A stretch of 7,470 nucleotides of DNA from Clostridiaceae bacterium. GTDB lineage: Bacteria > Bacillota > Clostridia > Saccharofermentanales > UBA5734. The stretch covers positions 1-7,470 of the forward strand of contig JAAYKS010000303.1 in assembly GCA_012522285.1 (NCBI GenBank), read 5' to 3'. The notes beneath the pieces were generated by a model. The model had not been told where the DNA came from, searched no databases, and saw only the letters and a program-made list of their open reading frames with translations. Shown here in pieces: positions 5,274 through 7,470 of the stretch (its first letter is position 1; every line of letters begins with the position of its first letter). The position numbers and the translations under genes were made by a program.

Positions 5274-5516
5274 ATGCAGAAACCGCTTTCCGAACTGACA
5301 CCCGGCCAGACGGGTACGGTCCTTTCGATCGGAGATACCGGAGCACTTCGCCAGAGGCTGATCGCGATGGGATTGACACCCGGGGCGGTCGTCCGGCTGG
5401 TCAAGTACGCGCCCCTCGGGGATCCGATGGAGATCCGGATCCGCAACTTTGAGCTCTCGATCCGCCGCCGGGACGCCTCTCAGATTCTGGTACAGATGGA
5501 AGGAGAGCGCGCATGA
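5274..5516 (+). CDS. feoA: Ferrous iron transport protein A
   Basis: An 80-residue SH3-like cytoplasmic protein of normal length that supports FeoB in Fe(II) uptake, by a mechanism still debated. Family features are 'PLSELTPGQTGTVLSIG' (4-20), LRQRLIAMGLTPGAVVRLVK (25-44), then the 'APLGDPMEIRIRNFELSIRR' strands (46-65) and the final DASQILVQ. The frame is open back to 5232, but ATG at 5274 has AGGAGG nine bases upstream, and the earlier start would lie inside the operator. Its stop overlaps the feoB start as ATGA, which implies translational coupling. Confidence 0.95.
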   Translation: MQKPLSELTPGQTGTVLSIGDTGALRQRLIAMGLTPGAVVRLVKYAPLGDPMEIRIRNFELSIRRRDASQILVQMEGERA

Positions 5517-7470
5517 TTCGTCGCATCGCCCTCGCCGGCAATCCAAACAGCGGCAAGACCACGTTGTTCAATCAGCTGACCGGCACACGGCAGACCACCG
5601 GCAACTGGCCGGGTGTGACCGTGGAAAAAAAGGAAGGTATGATCCGCCACTCCCACGGCCAGCTTTACATCATCGACCTTCCGGGCATCTACTCCCTCTC
5701 GCCATACTCAATGGAGGAAGTGATCTCGCGCAATTTCATACAAGACGAGAAGCCCGACATCGTCGTCAACATCGTCGACGCGACCCACCTCGAGCGCAAT
5801 CTGTATCTGACCTTGCAGCTGATCAAGCTCGGGCGGCCGCTGGTGCTGGCACTCAACATGATGGACGAGGTGGAAGCTCAGGGTGACCGCATAGACGTGA
5901 TTGATTTGTCACGCCGGCTCGGGGTTCCTGTTGTCCCCGTCTCCGCCAAGACCGGCGACGGGCTGGACGACCTGGTCGGCGTGATCTGGGAAATGTCCTT
6001 CCGCGACGACCCGGCTTTCCGCCACCGAAACCCCGGTGCGCGGCATGGACGCAGAGGACGAGGCGGTCCCGGCAGGCGGCAGGGGCACCCGCACAACCGG
6101 CCCGGGTTCTGGGGGCACCTCCACCACCACCTCGACCACCGGGGAGACAGGGATGTGACCTCCGGCAAGGCCGAGGAACACGTATTCCACGACTACCACG
6201 CCTACTTCGACCACCTGCGCCACGTCGACCACTCCGAGATCACGCAGGCAGACTTCCGACCCGAGACCGAAGAAGAAACCGCGGAGATGTACCGGAAGGC
6301 GCTGGAGATCAACGATCATGTATACGAAAGCGCCAACGGGAAGGACGCGCTCTCCCTCTCGGACCGGATCGACAAGGTACTGACCCATCGGATCCTGGCC
6401 CTTCCGCTGTTTCTATTAATTATGTTTCTGGTGTTCCAGCTGTCGTTCAGCTCGTTTCTGGGCGGCCGGCTGACCGATGGGCTGGATTACGTGTTCAACG
6501 ATCTGCTGGGCGGCTGGGTTTCCTCGCTGCTGACGCAGACCGGCGCACCGGCCTGGATCGAATCCCTGCTCGTCGGGGGGATCATCTCCGGGGTGGGCGG
6601 CGTGCTCACCTTTGTGCCACAGATTACGCTGTTGTTCTTCTCCCTCACTATTTTGGAGGACTCGGGCTACATGGCCCGGGCGGCATTTATCACCGACCGG
6701 CTGTTCCAGAGACTGGGGCTCACCGGTCGGAGCTTCATCCCGATGCTGCTGGGCTTTGGATGCACCGTCCCCGCGGTCATGGCGGCGCGCTCCCTGGGAA
6801 GTGAAAAAGAACGCAGGCTGACGATCATGATCACGCCTTTCATGTCCTGCGGTGCGCGCATGCCGATCTACGCCTTTTTTGCCGCGACTTTCTTTGTCAG
6901 CCACCAGGGGTTGGTTTCCTTCTCCATGTACCTGATCGGCATCGTGGTCGCGATCCTGTCCGCTACGGTACTGTCCCGGACGGTATTCAAAGGAGCGGAC
7001 GCCCCCTTTATCATCGAACTTCCCCCCTACCGGCTGCCGGACGCGCGCTCGTTGTTCCTGCACGTCTGGGATCGGGTCAAGGACTTTATCGTACGCGCCG
7101 GTACCATCATCTTCGCGATGACCGTCGTCATCTGGTTTTTGCAGTCTTTCGACTTCTCACTGCGGCTGGTCGCAGACAACGGGGACAGCATCATCGCGGC
7201 GATCGGGCGGGGCCTTGCCACCATTCTCCGGCCGCTCGGATTTGGCAGCTGGCAGGCCGCGGTTGCAATACTGACCGGGTTGGTCGCCAAAGAATCGGTG
7301 GTGGCCACCCTCGAGGTGCTCTACAGCAACAACTCGTTTGCCTCCGCGTTCACCCCGCTGACCGCCTTTGCGTTTATGGTGTTTACCCTGCTCTACATGC
7401 CTTGCCTCGCAGCATTCGGTGCCATCCGGCGCGAGATGGGTAGCTGGCGCTGGGCGATCGCCACCGCCGC
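5513..7470 (+). CDS. feoB: Ferrous iron transport protein B (3' end beyond window)
   Basis: Fe(II) permease of the cytoplasmic membrane with an N-terminal GTPase-like domain; 652 codons are present and the C-terminus is cut off. G motifs are all intact: G1 GNPNSGKTT (9-17), G2 Thr36 in NWPGVTVE, G3 DLPG (55-58), G4 NMMD (115-118) and G5 SAKTG (144-148). The membrane part begins after SLSDRIDKVLTHRILALP (281-298). It includes ILEDSGYMARAAF (380-392), the GFGCTVPAVMAAR gate motif with Cys417, TPFMSCGARMPIYA with Cys446, GLVAKESVVATLEVLY (589-604) and YMPCLAAFGAIRRE with Cys631. The linker at about 170-213 is abnormal: Arg/Gly/His-rich (including HLHHHLDHRGD) in place of the usual helical domain, and another frame there has better codon use. 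Residues 221-240 are also His-rich (EEHVFHDYHAYFDHLRHVDH), so metal binding is possible. The start has no strong ribosome binding site of its own and overlaps feoA. Confidence 0.95.
   Translation, partial: MIRRIALAGNPNSGKTTLFNQLTGTRQTTGNWPGVTVEKKEGMIRHSHGQLYIIDLPGIYSLSPYSMEEVISRNFIQDEKPDIVVNIVDATHLERNLYLTLQLIKLGRPLVLALNMMDEVEAQGDRIDVIDLSRRLGVPVVPVSAKTGDGLDDLVGVIWEMSFRDDPAFRHRNPGARHGRRGRGGPGRRQGHPHNRPGFWGHLHHHLDHRGDRDVTSGKAEEHVFHDYHAYFDHLRHVDHSEITQADFRPETEEETAEMYRKALEINDHVYESANGKDALSLSDRIDKVLTHRILALPLFLLIMFLVFQLSFSSFLGGRLTDGLDYVFNDLLGGWVSSLLTQTGAPAWIESLLVGGIISGVGGVLTFVPQITLLFFSLTILEDSGYMARAAFITDRLFQRLGLTGRSFIPMLLGFGCTVPAVMAARSLGSEKERRLTIMITPFMSCGARMPIYAFFAATFFVSHQGLVSFSMYLIGIVVAILSATVLSRTVFKGADAPFIIELPPYRLPDARSLFLHVWDRVKDFIVRAGTIIFAMTVVIWFLQSFDFSLRLVADNGDSIIAAIGRGLATILRPLGFGSWQAAVAILTGLVAKESVVATLEVLYSNNSFASAFTPLTAFAFMVFTLLYMPCLAAFGAIRREMGSWRWAIATA

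Noticed and set aside
6416..7063. Minus-strand open frame (215 codons) and a second one at 5909-6388
   Set aside because: Both are shadows of feoB. Their Gln/Arg/His-rich or Val-rich peptides are reverse readings of membrane-helix and linker codons.

Overview
The window looks like a stretch of chromosome from a moderately GC-rich, anaerobic Firmicute of the clostridial type. The pointers are a Spo0A-type DNA-binding domain, a two-subunit oxygen-labile Fe-S fumarase, FeoAB ferrous iron import, strong AGGAGG-type ribosome binding sites and near-consensus sigma-A promoters. The assignment is by gene content only; no species can be named from this sequence. There is no rRNA, tRNA or CRISPR array, and no complete mobile element.

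Positions 1-1489 (minus strand, cut by the window's left edge) hold most of a GH42 beta-galactosidase with both catalytic glutamates and the four-cysteine metal site. A 108-base gap follows, with an imperfect palindrome close to its start codon and a strong terminator belonging to the next gene. At 1598-1819 (minus) is a 73-residue DUF1858 protein with its own candidate promoter. Upstream of it, at 1927-2478 and 2513-3376 (minus), lie the beta and alpha subunits of an Fe-S hydro-lyase of the fumarase/tartrate dehydratase class, read as an operon from a promoter with a perfect TATAAT box.

Divergent from fumarase is a gene for the nucleoid protein HU (3562-3837, plus), with a clear promoter and terminator. 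Convergent with HU is a gene for a Spo0A-like regulator (3921-4517, minus). It keeps the DNA-binding output domain, but its receiver domain is reduced to a remnant without the phosphorylation site. Upstream of it are a short hairpin with a T-tract and an array of 23-base direct repeats that runs into the end of the next gene. That gene (4723-5124, minus) encodes a small unrecognised two-helix membrane protein.

The right end carries feoA (5274-5516) and feoB (5513-7470, cut by the right edge), overlapping by ATGA. They are driven by a consensus promoter overlapped on its downstream side by two tandem palindromes that look like a DtxR/IdeR-type metal-responsive operator. FeoB has an odd, low-complexity, His/Arg-rich segment after its G domain, where another reading frame has more gene-like codon use. 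Iron is a loose common thread (ferrous import, Fe-S fumarase, a CxxC DUF1858 protein), but nothing shows that these units are co-regulated. I see no convincing new multi-gene system. The least explained items are the 23-base array, the degenerate Spo0A paralogue and the FeoB linker.
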